Positions 51,962 to 60,452 of a stretch of 64,000 nucleotides of DNA are shown here, in pieces. The notes below the pieces were generated by a model. That model saw only the letters and a list, made by a program, of their open reading frames with translations. It made no database searches and was not told where the DNA came from. Position 1 is the first letter of the stretch, and the number at the start of each line of letters is the position of its first letter. Origin of the DNA: JANQSP01 sp965237565 (lineage in GTDB: Bacteria; Bdellovibrionota; Bdellovibrionia; Bdellovibrionales; UBA1609). Both the position numbers and the translations under genes were made by a program. The stretch spans positions 806,001 to 870,000 of the forward strand of contig OZ250145.1 in the NCBI GenBank assembly GCA_965237565.1, written 5' to 3'.

Positions 51962-53791
51962 ATGAAGTCGTATATAAAATATTTTTTCATTTTTTTTATT
52001 CTCATCTTTTTAAATAGCTGCAATAAAATTTTTCAAGAGATTGAATCTTCTTCTTTTATTGGTCCCTTGCCGGCTCCAAATCTAGCACTGGCCTCTGACA
52101 CCAAATCGCCATCATCAAACTCGACACCTAGTTTTTTTATTATGATAACAACGAGTAAAGCTGGAGAGGCTTTTCTTTTTCGTTCAGCTGATTGTACGGG
52201 TGAGAGTGTTTCTAAAAAATTTCTTGCGAGTCGTGTAGATACTAAGCTGAGTCTTACATCCCGAGAGCTTTCTGAGGGGATTCATGTTTTTTCAGCTGGT
52301 TTTCGACAAGGTAATTCTGTGAATGATCTTCACACACACTGTTCTGCTAGCCTTAGTTATACCTATACTTCTGCATCCCCTACCTCATCACCATCTTCTG
52401 CCACAACGCCTACAAAAGCTCCACCGCCACCTGCTGCCACAACGCCTACGCAAGCCCCTACCTCACCACCCAAAGCTACAGCTCTATTGGCTCCGATATT
52501 ATCAATCACCTCTGGCCTGACATCACCATCTTCTGCCACAACGCCTACAAAAGCTCCACCGCCACCTGTTGCCACAACGCCTACGCAAGCCCCTACCTCA
52601 CCACCCAAAGCTACAGCTCTGTTGGCTCCGATATTATCAATCACCCCTGGCCTGACATCACCATCACATGTGAGTCCTGGCTTTTTTCTTACGACAACGA
52701 ATCAGGGAACTGGAAAGGTCGTTTTTTACCGGTCAGCCGATTGTACAGATGAGCATATTTTTGAAAAATCCTTTAAATATTCTAGTGGTACGATAGTGCC
52801 TAAGGGTACCAAGTTACCGCTCACATTTTTTATAAGTAAGGGGATGAATCAGGAAAATATGTTTTCAGCAAAAGTTCAACGAGGTACTACTTGGACACCT
52901 TGTTCTAATAACATCAGCTATATTCAAACTCCTTCTATACGGCGCTTGCCAGACAAAATTCTATTGAATGGAGGCGTAGATATGAAGATTAGCGATTATT
53001 TTACAGTTCCTTATCTAAGCAAAGATAACAATGGATACAATATTTTTGAACGAATGATGAAAATATGGAATGAGGGAAGCACTTATTATACCTTCTTTAA
53101 AGTTTCCAGTCCTTCTAACGAGATCATTTCTAATCTTCCAAAGCACATAGATGGTACATGGGGTATTTACGCTACGACAGATAAAGCAGGTTTTGATATA
53201 GTTGAAACTGCAGACCTTTTCAATCTACCATCAGGCAAACATGTCCTTGCCATTACCCAAAGTGCTGTGCAAAGATTGAATATAGGTGAATCGACAGAAT
53301 ATATAGAAATAATTGAAGCCGATATTATTTTCGATTATAGATATTCAGAAATTGTTCTTAACCGTTCCAACAAAGAATCTACTAAATTTGAGGTTACTTT
53401 GCTTCATGAGTTAGGACATGCTATTGGTCTTGATCACGCACCAGACAATATACCATCTATTATGCTCCCACTAATATTAGCAAAACCTGTTGTTCTTCCT
53501 CCTCTAGCTCTTAGCAAGTATGATATTCAGACTATTAATGAAATCTACGAAGCTCCGAATAGAGTTCCAAGTAAATCTTTCTCCAAAAAAAGAATTTCAA
53601 AAGGACATTCTTTTAAAGTCAGAAAAACAACTCCTCTCAATACTTCAGGCCTTCCTTCCCATCCTCAAGAGGGAGAGATTGTATATCAAACCATTAGGCT
53701 TCAAAGCAATGGAGATTGTTTTCACTATGAAGATAATAAATTTATGTATCAACATCGAAACCATACTCTCTTAAAAAAATTAAAAAAATAA
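51962..53791 (+). CDS. Matrixin-like metalloprotease lipoprotein with duplicated modules
   Basis: 609 residues. Lipoprotein signal with lipobox LNSC (Cys20). Module A (about 55-140) and module B (about 235-325) are related: both start with SFF/GFF, contain RSADCT and end with a second Cys and a SYxY-type strand, so each looks like a disulfide-closed beta domain. They flank a Pro/Thr/Ala-rich linker made of two 45-residue repeats. The C-terminal third is a zinc protease: HELGHAIGLDH (His482, Glu483, His486, His492) with a following SIML Met-turn near residue 501, the metzincin/matrixin pattern. A basic tail follows. Probably an exported, membrane-anchored protease. Its stop lies in a sequence also found after the FHA-activator gene. 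Confidence 0.82.
   Translation: MKSYIKYFFIFFILIFLNSCNKIFQEIESSSFIGPLPAPNLALASDTKSPSSNSTPSFFIMITTSKAGEAFLFRSADCTGESVSKKFLASRVDTKLSLTSRELSEGIHVFSAGFRQGNSVNDLHTHCSASLSYTYTSASPTSSPSSATTPTKAPPPPAATTPTQAPTSPPKATALLAPILSITSGLTSPSSATTPTKAPPPPVATTPTQAPTSPPKATALLAPILSITPGLTSPSHVSPGFFLTTTNQGTGKVVFYRSADCTDEHIFEKSFKYSSGTIVPKGTKLPLTFFISKGMNQENMFSAKVQRGTTWTPCSNNISYIQTPSIRRLPDKILLNGGVDMKISDYFTVPYLSKDNNGYNIFERMMKIWNEGSTYYTFFKVSSPSNEIISNLPKHIDGTWGIYATTDKAGFDIVETADLFNLPSGKHVLAITQSAVQRLNIGESTEYIEIIEADIIFDYRYSEIVLNRSNKESTKFEVTLLHELGHAIGLDHAPDNIPSIMLPLILAKPVVLPPLALSKYDIQTINEIYEAPNRVPSKSFSKKRISKGHSFKVRKTTPLNTSGLPSHPQEGEIVYQTIRLQSNGDCFHYEDNKFMYQHRNHTLLKKLKK
52391..52660 (+). repeat. Two 135-bp direct repeats
   Basis: 52391-52525 and 52526-52660 are tandem, nearly identical copies, in frame, each coding 45 residues of Pro-rich linker in the metalloprotease lipoprotein. 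Only Ala/Val and Ser/Pro differences are seen at the protein level. A recent duplication whose number may vary. Confidence 0.95.
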
Positions 53792-53795
53792 TGAT

Positions 53796-53908
53796 TTACC
53801 TTAGGTTTTTGAAATTTCTGGAATTGATCTTGTAGGTTTTCATTCGATCAGAGAGAGAGTGCTTCTCGGAATACCCAATTCTTCAGTTGTTCCTTTTTGA
53901 GTGTTTTG
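53796..53908 (-). pseudogene. Remnant of the C-terminus of a sigma-54 activator
   Basis: Read on the minus strand this stretch encodes QKGTTEELGIPRSTLS, then, after skipping two bases in a CT-repeat, DRMKTYKINSRNFKNLR and a stop. It matches the Fis-type HTH and exact end of the FHA activator at 54909-56207 (QKETAKQLGIPRSTLSDRIK and AKSFKNLS). The bases after the stop are alike too (ATAATGATTTA in both). Upstream the frame is blocked by a stop. It is a broken, frameshifted paralogous fragment of about 37 codons. Confidence 0.8.
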
Positions 53909-54032
53909 TCTTTAGTTTTTGAGATAGGTGAGTGCATCTGGGAATTCCTCCATGGTGAATGACCTATCATTTTTTTAATTGCTTGGATATTGATTGCCGT
54001 GATACATTGGGCGAAATTGTAAGGATGCAAGG

Positions 54033-54833
54033 ATGATCGATCTAAAAAGAAATTTCAATAAAGAGTTGGTGCTCGCAACGGGCAAACGCATTCGAGAGAC
54101 TTCTATCTATAATCCCGAATTTTCATTCAAGATCAGTCGAAGCAAGTTCTCTAATTTTCTTACTTGCCCAAGATGTTTCTATCTTGACAGAGTGAAAGGT
54201 TTGGATGAGCCCGGCATGCCCGGTTGGACATTAAACGAGACCACTGACCTTCTTCTTAAAAAAGAATTTGATGTTTGTCGTGAGAAACAAGTTCCACACC
54301 GATTGTTCTGTGCAAATGGTTTGGATCATCTGGTTCCATTTCAGCATCCAGAAATGAATCATTGGAGAGATTCTTTACATCATGGATTGAAGACTCGATT
54401 TGAAGACACAAATATAACACTGAGTGGTGGGATTGATGACATTTGGCAGGACACGAGGGATAAGAGATTGATTGTTGTCGACTACAAATCTCAGGCCAAT
54501 ACAAAATCTCTCGACCCAGAAAGCTATCTCTCTGATCCCTATCATGAGGGATACAAAATTCAGATGGATTTCTATGCTTTTCTCCTTCAGCAAATGAAAT
54601 TTGAGGTATCAAAAATTGCTTATTTTCTCGTTTGCAATGCAGACAGGACGGCAGAAGGTTTTTTTGGTCAAATGAATTTCAGCGAAACATTGATATCATA
54701 TGAATGGAATGCAGATTGGATTCCAGGAAAAATATCAGAAATGATCAATGTGATGAATAACAATAAAGTTCCGGATGCAAATACAAGCTGTAAGAACTGT
54801 GCCTATGCAAGGCAGAGAGCCGTATTTGAATAG
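54033..54833 (+). CDS. RecB/Cas4-like PD-(D/E)XK nuclease with four paired cysteines
   Basis: 266 residues. The nuclease core reads SGGIDDIW, then VVDYKSQ (the D and the DYK of the motif), then QMDFYAFLLQ (motif QxxxY). Near the N-terminus SKFSNFLTCPRCFY (C45, C48) and near the C-terminus SCKNCAYARQR (two Cys) give four cysteines in two CxxC pairs, recalling the iron-sulfur staple of AddB and Cas4, though those use one plus three. No cas, add or helicase genes and no CRISPR repeats are present. The start is ATG 54033 with AAGG nearby. Expected to cut DNA, but partner and role are unknown. It sits between the regulator remnant and the intact FHA regulator. Confidence 0.72.
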   Translation: MIDLKRNFNKELVLATGKRIRETSIYNPEFSFKISRSKFSNFLTCPRCFYLDRVKGLDEPGMPGWTLNETTDLLLKKEFDVCREKQVPHRLFCANGLDHLVPFQHPEMNHWRDSLHHGLKTRFEDTNITLSGGIDDIWQDTRDKRLIVVDYKSQANTKSLDPESYLSDPYHEGYKIQMDFYAFLLQQMKFEVSKIAYFLVCNADRTAEGFFGQMNFSETLISYEWNADWIPGKISEMINVMNNNKVPDANTSCKNCAYARQRAVFE

Positions 54834-54908
54834 TCGTGCAAAGAACAAGTTCAGTATTAGACCTTTAACTTGTCCTTTGTTGTTTGGAAGTATTTTTTTT
54901 ATAATGAT

Positions 54909-56207
54909 TTAACTTAGATTTTTGAAACTTTTGGCTTTGATTTGGTAGCTCTTGATTCGATCAGACAGAGTGCTCCGCGGGATGCCTAATTGTTTCGCCG
55001 TTTCTTTTTGGTTTCCTTTATGTTGCGCTAAGGATTTTATAATCAGTTCTTTTTCCACTTTTTTTATTAAAGGCAAGTTGGTTTTGTCTTCCGTTTGCAG
55101 TGGGACTGTTTTGTTTTCTACTTGCGGATTGAGAGAGGAAAGAAGTGTTTTCAATTGTGAGGGATTGATGACGCTGTTCGGGAAGATCACTCTTGCCCTT
55201 GCAACCGTGTTTTTTAATTCCCTGATATTGCCCAGCCAAGCGTGTTGTTTGAGGCTGTCCACGGCTTCTTTCGAGAAGGAAGTTTTGTATTCTGCACAAA
55301 AAAAGTTCAAAAGATCATCAAAATCCTCCATCCTCTCTCGGAGAGAGGGAGAATTTACAGTGAGGACATGAAGCCGAAAATAGAGATCGGAACGAAAAGT
55401 ATTTGCAGCCACTTTTTGCTTTAGATCTTGGTGGGTAGCCGCTATGATACGAACATCTGTTTTGGTGATATAGTCTGAACCCACAGCTTTGATCTCTTGG
55501 TATTCTAAGGCCCTCAGCAATTTGGGCTGTAAGTGCAGAGGCAGATCACCGATCTCATCTAAAAAAAGCGAACCTCCCTTTGCTGCCATAAAGGCTCCTT
55601 TTCGACTATGTAAAGCCCCCGTGTAACTACCTTTGATGTGTCCAAAAAATTCACTTTCTATTAGGGATTCAGAAAGGGCACTACAATTGACAGAAATCAT
55701 CGGTCCTTTGCTCCTGTGGGAGTAGCGATGAACCAATTTGGCTAGCATTTCCTTCCCTGTCCCGGAAGGTCCAGTGATGAGAACGGGCATATTATTTTCA
55801 GCAATATTAGTTAAATTTTTGAGTTGTTGATTCCACTCAGGGTTTTTACTCTGCGTATGGATACTCCAATGATGATCAAACCTTTCAAAGGAAAAAATAA
55901 ATTCTTTTTTTCCAATCCGAATGCGGTCATTGTTTTTTAGGAGGGCTTTAAAAATTTGGGTTCCATTTAAAAACGTTCCATTTTGACTCTGCATATCCTG
56001 TAAAATGAAACCCTCATTTTCTTTTTTTTGGATACGGCAATGTCTGCGGGAAACAAAATCATCATTTAGGGGAATGAGGTTTTCTCTATCTCTTCCCAAA
56101 CTGATAAATTGTCTGACTTCTCTTTGTTCGATATGGGAATCTTCAGACCATCGAAGAAAACCGTACATTTGCTTTTGTTTGTCAGAATTGATTTTTTTCG
56201 TAAGCAT
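54909..56207 (-). CDS. FHA-domain sigma-54-dependent transcription activator
   Basis: From ATG 56207 (AGGAG 4 bases upstream) the protein has 432 residues. An FHA phosphothreonine-binding domain (LGRDRENLIPL, VSRRHCRI, SQNGTFLNG) takes the place of a receiver. The AAA+ domain has Walker A GPSGTGKE, the sigma-54 loop as GSYTGA, GSLFLDEIGDL and LGNIRELKN. A Fis-type HTH ends the chain (NQKETAKQLGIPRSTLSDRI). Activity is thus probably controlled by Ser/Thr phosphorylation of a partner protein. A longer frame reaches 56315, but without a better ribosome site. A frameshifted copy of its last 37 codons lies at 53796-53908. Confidence 0.92.
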   Translation of the reverse strand: MLTKKINSDKQKQMYGFLRWSEDSHIEQREVRQFISLGRDRENLIPLNDDFVSRRHCRIQKKENEGFILQDMQSQNGTFLNGTQIFKALLKNNDRIRIGKKEFIFSFERFDHHWSIHTQSKNPEWNQQLKNLTNIAENNMPVLITGPSGTGKEMLAKLVHRYSHRSKGPMISVNCSALSESLIESEFFGHIKGSYTGALHSRKGAFMAAKGGSLFLDEIGDLPLHLQPKLLRALEYQEIKAVGSDYITKTDVRIIAATHQDLKQKVAANTFRSDLYFRLHVLTVNSPSLRERMEDFDDLLNFFCAEYKTSFSKEAVDSLKQHAWLGNIRELKNTVARARVIFPNSVINPSQLKTLLSSLNPQVENKTVPLQTEDKTNLPLIKKVEKELIIKSLAQHKGNQKETAKQLGIPRSTLSDRIKSYQIKAKSFKNLS

Positions 56208-56550
56208 CAGACTCCTTTTTTGCTCCATGATTGCAAGAACTGGGATCCTCAAAAGGGAGAGCCAGACAGCAGTTTTGGTACACGAGAGGCGGATTTCTAT
56301 AAAAAAATCCGACATCCAATACCTCTTTGGTCTATTTTCTGCAAATCCATGAAATTTATGTATGGATTTCCATTCAGAATCAAGAAATCAAATATTTACG
56401 CATATTGTTATTTTGTTAAATATGCCTGCACGTATTTTTTTACAATATGTACGCGATGATTTGCACTACAGGCTCTTTCATTTTTTGCTAGAGCTTTCTT
56501 CGTTCTTTCACTTTGCAATTTCTCCTTCTGAATCATAGGATCTTGAGTCT
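56208..56550. other. Divergent intergenic region with an inverted repeat
   Basis: About 340 AT-rich bases between the FHA activator (minus) and the Omp85-like gene (plus). AAATCCAT at 56343-56350 is repeated inverted as ATGGATTT at 56362-56369, an 8-11-8 arrangement that could bind a dimeric regulator. No gene and no clear sigma-54 or sigma-70 promoter was recognised. Confidence 0.4.
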
Positions 56551-57582
56551 ATGGTGCTGAAGAAAGCTCATCTCTTCCTTTTATTTTTTTTGTTTTCCCC
56601 CATTTCTTCCTTGGGAGCCATGCCCTCTTGGTTTCTCTCAAAGGACAAGAATACACAGAAATGGGCGATCATACCCGCCTACTTTAGAAATTCCACCTAT
56701 GGCAACATGCTGAGTGTTCGTTCCTTCATTTATCCCAGCCAAAAAAAGGGTTACTACACGGGATTGGGAGTCAATGTTTCAGAAAATTTTTTTCTCTCAA
56801 GCGATTTCTCCTATAAAGATTGGCGGGACAATGGGGACCAGTTGAGCTTTTTTGTTTATTACAGTAATTTTTATGAACCCTATTATGGGGAGGGGAATCA
56901 AACAAAAATATCAGATCGAAAAAATATAAAGTCTCATCGATTAAAAAGCTACATGGAATATGTAACAAAACTGGGAACATTTTTATATGGAGGTGCGTTT
57001 TCAGGTTTTTATTATAGAAAAGAAGAAGATTCTCAAGTGGTTCACTTTCCTCAAGAATCAGTTTTGTCCGGAGGTTTGTTACTTCGTTATGATTCAAGAG
57101 ATGATCACTTTCATCCGACTCAAGGGGAATATTATCAAGTGGACGCATGGATTTTGTCCAAACCCTCAAGTCCGTTCTTCGCTCAAGGAGAGGTCCGCCT
57201 GTTTTTTTCCCTCCTAAAAAATCTTGTCTTCGCTCTTCGCGGTAAGATGAGCTTGAGTTTTTTTCAATCCCCTAGTTATGGCTCTCAATTGACACTCGGA
57301 GGAGCCAATGTCTTGCGCGGATTTTTACTCAATCGATTTCGTGGAGATAATTATTATTTTTCACAGGTAGAACTACGATACACTCCCATCAGATGGATCA
57401 CTTTATCTAGCTTCTTTGATTTGGGGGCTGTTTTTGAGACCAAATTTGTCCCTCCTCGATACTCTTTTGGCGGAGGTTTTCTTCTCGGTTTTCCTCCCGA
57501 TTATAGCAAAAAAATTCGAGTGGAGTTGGGTATTGGAGAGGATCAAAAAAATTTCCTCGTTGCTTTTGGCTACTCTTTTTAA
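56551..57582 (+). CDS. Omp85/BamA-like outer-membrane barrel protein without POTRA domains
   Basis: 343 residues with a signal peptide (hydrophobic to about residue 22, SSLGA). The C-terminal two thirds carry surface-antigen (D15) barrel signatures: YDSRDDHFHPTQGEYY, LGGANVLRGFLLNRFRGDNYY (the RGF/RGY loop motif of BamA/TamA), ELRYTP and an aromatic last residue (GYSF), the usual barrel-insertion signal. The N-terminal 60-80 residues are too short for POTRA domains, so this is a barrel-only member, perhaps a channel or lipid-related protein rather than the essential BamA. Confidence 0.8.
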   Translation: MVLKKAHLFLLFFLFSPISSLGAMPSWFLSKDKNTQKWAIIPAYFRNSTYGNMLSVRSFIYPSQKKGYYTGLGVNVSENFFLSSDFSYKDWRDNGDQLSFFVYYSNFYEPYYGEGNQTKISDRKNIKSHRLKSYMEYVTKLGTFLYGGAFSGFYYRKEEDSQVVHFPQESVLSGGLLLRYDSRDDHFHPTQGEYYQVDAWILSKPSSPFFAQGEVRLFFSLLKNLVFALRGKMSLSFFQSPSYGSQLTLGGANVLRGFLLNRFRGDNYYFSQVELRYTPIRWITLSSFFDLGAVFETKFVPPRYSFGGGFLLGFPPDYSKKIRVELGIGEDQKNFLVAFGYSF

Positions 57583-57764
57583 GCTGTAAAAGCTGAAACA
57601 ATCCAAACGCAAAACTGGTCTAAGTTTTTCTTGCAAAAAAAGAGACGCTGTAGTTTTATACATGAGGTTTTTCCTCTCCTCACCTGTTGGAGATGTGCAG
57701 GTAGTTTTTCCATTTTTTATTTTCTTTACGCATTGGATTTTTTAATTATCTTTTGGAGTGGAAT

Positions 57765-59441
57765 ATGAATAGAGAAGAACAAACAAGTTCAGACAAAAAA
57801 TTTATTTTTGTTACTGGAGGAGTGGTTTCCTCCTTGGGCAAAGGATTGTTGGCAGCCAGCCTAGGCTCCCTGTTGGAGTCTCGCAAATACAAGATCAGTC
57901 TCATCAAGTGTGATCCCTATATCAATGTGGATCCGGGCACAATGTCTCCCTTTCAGCACGGAGAAGTTTATGTCACCAGTGATGGAGCTGAGACAGATAT
58001 GGATTTGGGTCATTACGAGAGATTTACTCAGGCACTCTTAAAAAAAGAAAACAGCATCACAGCGGGGCAGGTCTATGAGAACGTTATTTTAAAGGAAAGG
58101 CAGGGTGTCTATCTGGGAAATACGGTTCAAGTGATTCCGCACATTACGGATGAGATCAAATCTTGTCTCTATAAGGCCACTGGTGATGCAGAGATAGTGA
58201 TTGTAGAAATCGGTGGAACCATAGGAGACATCGAAAGCTTGCCCTTCATTGAGGCAATTCGACAAATGAGAGTAGACTTGGGCTTCGAAAACACAGCCTT
58301 CGTACATCTCACCTTAGTCCCTTATGTTCCTTCCGCTGGAGAACTCAAAAGCAAACCTTCTCAGCATTCTGTAAAAGCTCTAAGAGAAGTGGGCATCCAG
58401 CCAGATTTTCTCATTTGTCGAAGTGATCGTCCCCTCCCTGTGGAATTGAAAAAGAAGCTGGCTTTGTTTTGTAGTATTCGAGACAGCAATGTGATTGCCA
58501 CTCCCGATGTGAAAAATATTTATGAAGTGCCACTCGTGTTGCAAACAGAAGAGTTTGATTCGAAAGTGTTGCGTCGTCTTTCTCTTGCCAGCAGAGATTC
58601 GGGAATGGAGAAATGGAAAAGGATTCTCTCCGTCATCAAAACTCCTGATCATGTTGTATCGATTGCTTTAGTTGGAAAGTATGTGGATCTAAAAGATAGT
58701 TACCAGTCCATCCATGAAGCTTTGGTGCATGGAGGATTGGCCAATCGAACTTTCGTGGAAGTGAAATATATTGATTCTGAATCCCTCACGGACGAAAATA
58801 TGGCTCAAAAATTAGGGAATGTGTCAGGGGTCTTGATTCCGGGAGGCTTTGGAGAACGAGGAGTGGAGGGAAAGGTAAAAGCGGTTCGCTATGTTAGAGA
58901 ACAGCAGATTCCGTTTTTGGGAATTTGTTTTGGAATGCAAATGGCTCTTTTGGAATTCGCTCAAAATGTTTGCGGTCTGAAGAATGTTGTGAGCACAGAG
59001 TTTACAAAAACTCCTTCCCGCTCTCAAGAGCCTGTGGTCGATTATGTAAAGGGTCAATTGGAAAGGGGGAATAAAAAGGGTGCCAGCATGAGGCTGGGTT
59101 CTTACACCTGTCAACTGAAGGAAAATAGTTTGATTCGCAGGATTTATGGTTCTGAGCATGTGCAGGAAAGACATCGTCATCGTTACCAGTTTAATGATAA
59201 ATTTAAAAAACTTTTTGAAAATTCCGGGATGCTTGTTTCGGGAGTGGATGCATCCACGGGATTGACTGAAGTCATTGAAATCACAGAGCATCCTTTTTTT
59301 GTGGGAGTGCAATTCCATCCTGAATTTCAATCCAAACCCGTAAAACCTCACCCTCTTTTTTCTCATTTTGTTTTGGCTTGTCTTCCAAAAAAACTGTCAA
59401 ATCGTTCTAAATGGGACTCTTCGGCAAGCTCCTCTCCATGA
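57765..59441 (+). CDS. pyrG: CTP synthase
   Basis: Amidates UTP to CTP. ATG 57765 follows TTTGGAGTGGAAT and gives 558 residues. Synthetase domain with FVTGGVVSSLGKGLLAAS, the CDPYINVDPGTMSPFQHGEV stretch and EIGGTIGDIES; glutaminase domain with GICFGMQMALLEFA (catalytic Cys) and QFHPEFQSKP (His, Glu). No special leader for nucleotide sensing was seen. Followed by a possible terminator. Confidence 0.98.
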   Translation: MNREEQTSSDKKFIFVTGGVVSSLGKGLLAASLGSLLESRKYKISLIKCDPYINVDPGTMSPFQHGEVYVTSDGAETDMDLGHYERFTQALLKKENSITAGQVYENVILKERQGVYLGNTVQVIPHITDEIKSCLYKATGDAEIVIVEIGGTIGDIESLPFIEAIRQMRVDLGFENTAFVHLTLVPYVPSAGELKSKPSQHSVKALREVGIQPDFLICRSDRPLPVELKKKLALFCSIRDSNVIATPDVKNIYEVPLVLQTEEFDSKVLRRLSLASRDSGMEKWKRILSVIKTPDHVVSIALVGKYVDLKDSYQSIHEALVHGGLANRTFVEVKYIDSESLTDENMAQKLGNVSGVLIPGGFGERGVEGKVKAVRYVREQQIPFLGICFGMQMALLEFAQNVCGLKNVVSTEFTKTPSRSQEPVVDYVKGQLERGNKKGASMRLGSYTCQLKENSLIRRIYGSEHVQERHRHRYQFNDKFKKLFENSGMLVSGVDASTGLTEVIEITEHPFFVGVQFHPEFQSKPVKPHPLFSHFVLACLPKKLSNRSKWDSSASSSP

Positions 59442-59445
59442 GAGT

Positions 59446-59491
59446 AGGCTTGTAAGGGTCTTACAATGAAGCCTCGCATAATTTTTTTTTT
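59446..59491 (+). terminator. Possible rho-independent terminator after pyrG
   Basis: TTGTAAG and CTTACAA (59450-59456, 59460-59466) pair perfectly around a GGT loop. An outer AGGCT/AGCCT pairing extends the stem past a small bulge, and a ten-base T-run begins at 59482. The T-run is a few bases from the stem, which lowers confidence. Confidence 0.55.
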
Positions 59492-59594
59492 CTAAACCTT
59501 GTCAAGTAAATGAGAGTGATTGACACTTTAAGAAGTTACCATAAAGACTTTACTTTTTTGGTCCTGAGCACTCTATGGACGGAGGGATTGCGGT

Positions 59595-60404
59595 TTGTTC
59601 TTTAATTTTTTTCACTCAGTTAGCAAGAAGCTATGTATTTTTTTCATTTCCTCTCCGCTCATTCCCTTTCATTTTGCAAAAGCAGATGTGATTGAGTTTC
59701 CCGATCAAGAATTGGCTAGGGAGTATGTCCTTCCGGTCTTTTCCAAAAAGCGTGCTTTGATTGATCGTAACGTCAGTTTGTCCAATCGTTTTGAGTTTCG
59801 TACAACCGTGGGTTTTCGAACCGATGAACCCATTTATCATTTCCTCAGTCTTCTATCTTCTTTTTCTTTTTATTGGAATGAATCGAATGGGATCGGTCTG
59901 ACAGGTCTCTATTTTTTCCCCGGTCTTTCCCATTCAGGACAGAAATTAGAAAACGAAGGAGTGCAAATTGAAAGGGCAGACAAAAAAACAGTCACTCAGT
60001 TTTACTTTAAATCCGGATCGGCTCCTTACCCTGTATTCGCAGGATTTTTGACATACCAATTTACTCCCCTATATGGAAAAATCAGCATCACAAAGACTCT
60101 TGTTTTCAATTTATCTCTCTATAGTTCTATTGGATTGGGAGGAATTGGCTTCAAATATGGCTCCGGTCCATTGAAGGTCTCGCCAGCTAGCCAAATTGGC
60201 ATTGGACAAAAATTTTACTTTAATCCTTACGTGGCTTTGGATGGGGGTATTGACCTGATGGTCTACTTGGGCCCCAATCCCATTTCGCCGAATCTCAAGT
60301 ACCAGCCGGGCCAAGCGAAGCCTTCTCTTCCGAAATATGAACAATTTAGAAAAGATATCTTTGTCCGATTTTTGGCTCGCATTGGGATAGTGTTTTTACT
60401 GTAA
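59595..60404 (+). CDS. Outer-membrane beta-barrel protein (myxobacterial-type OMP family)
   Basis: 269 residues with a signal peptide (cleavage likely after AKA near residue 30). The mature part is a row of amphipathic strands with aromatic ends (SFSFYWNESNGIGLTGLYFF, TPLYGKISITKTLVFNLSLY, KFYFNPYVALDGG) ending RFLARIGIVFLL. The pattern TPLYGKIS followed by strand pairs and GIGQKFY fits the outer-membrane beta-barrel family common in delta-proteobacteria. TTG start with GGAGGG nine bases upstream. A paralogue follows, then TPR proteins. Confidence 0.72.
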   Translation: MFFNFFHSVSKKLCIFFISSPLIPFHFAKADVIEFPDQELAREYVLPVFSKKRALIDRNVSLSNRFEFRTTVGFRTDEPIYHFLSLLSSFSFYWNESNGIGLTGLYFFPGLSHSGQKLENEGVQIERADKKTVTQFYFKSGSAPYPVFAGFLTYQFTPLYGKISITKTLVFNLSLYSSIGLGGIGFKYGSGPLKVSPASQIGIGQKFYFNPYVALDGGIDLMVYLGPNPISPNLKYQPGQAKPSLPKYEQFRKDIFVRFLARIGIVFLL

Positions 60405-60452
60405 GAATGCTTGGAATGACAAGTTTGAGATGACGAGCATTCAGGAAGCAAT

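Noticed and set aside
51962..52080. Frame disruption or phase variation in the lipoprotein signal caused by T-runs
   Set aside because: The T-runs are ordinary for hydrophobic codons, and the frame is intact from the ATG to the protease domain.
52363..52644. Minus-strand Gly/Val-rich repeat frame opposite the metalloprotease linker
   Set aside because: It is the antisense shadow of the Pro/Thr-rich tandem repeat.
53848..54030. Minus-strand 60-residue frame upstream of the nuclease gene as a small gene
   Set aside because: Its 3' part is the wrong frame of the decayed activator fragment; no ribosome site or family signal.
54033..54833. The Cas4-like nuclease as a sign of a CRISPR-Cas locus
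   Set aside because: No repeat-spacer array and no other cas gene is in the window; the Cys arrangement differs from Cas4.
57665..57710. Short hairpins (GAGG/CCTC and ACCTG/CAGGT) upstream of pyrG as an attenuator
   Set aside because: Stems of 4-5 pairs and no alternative pairing; too weak to support regulation.
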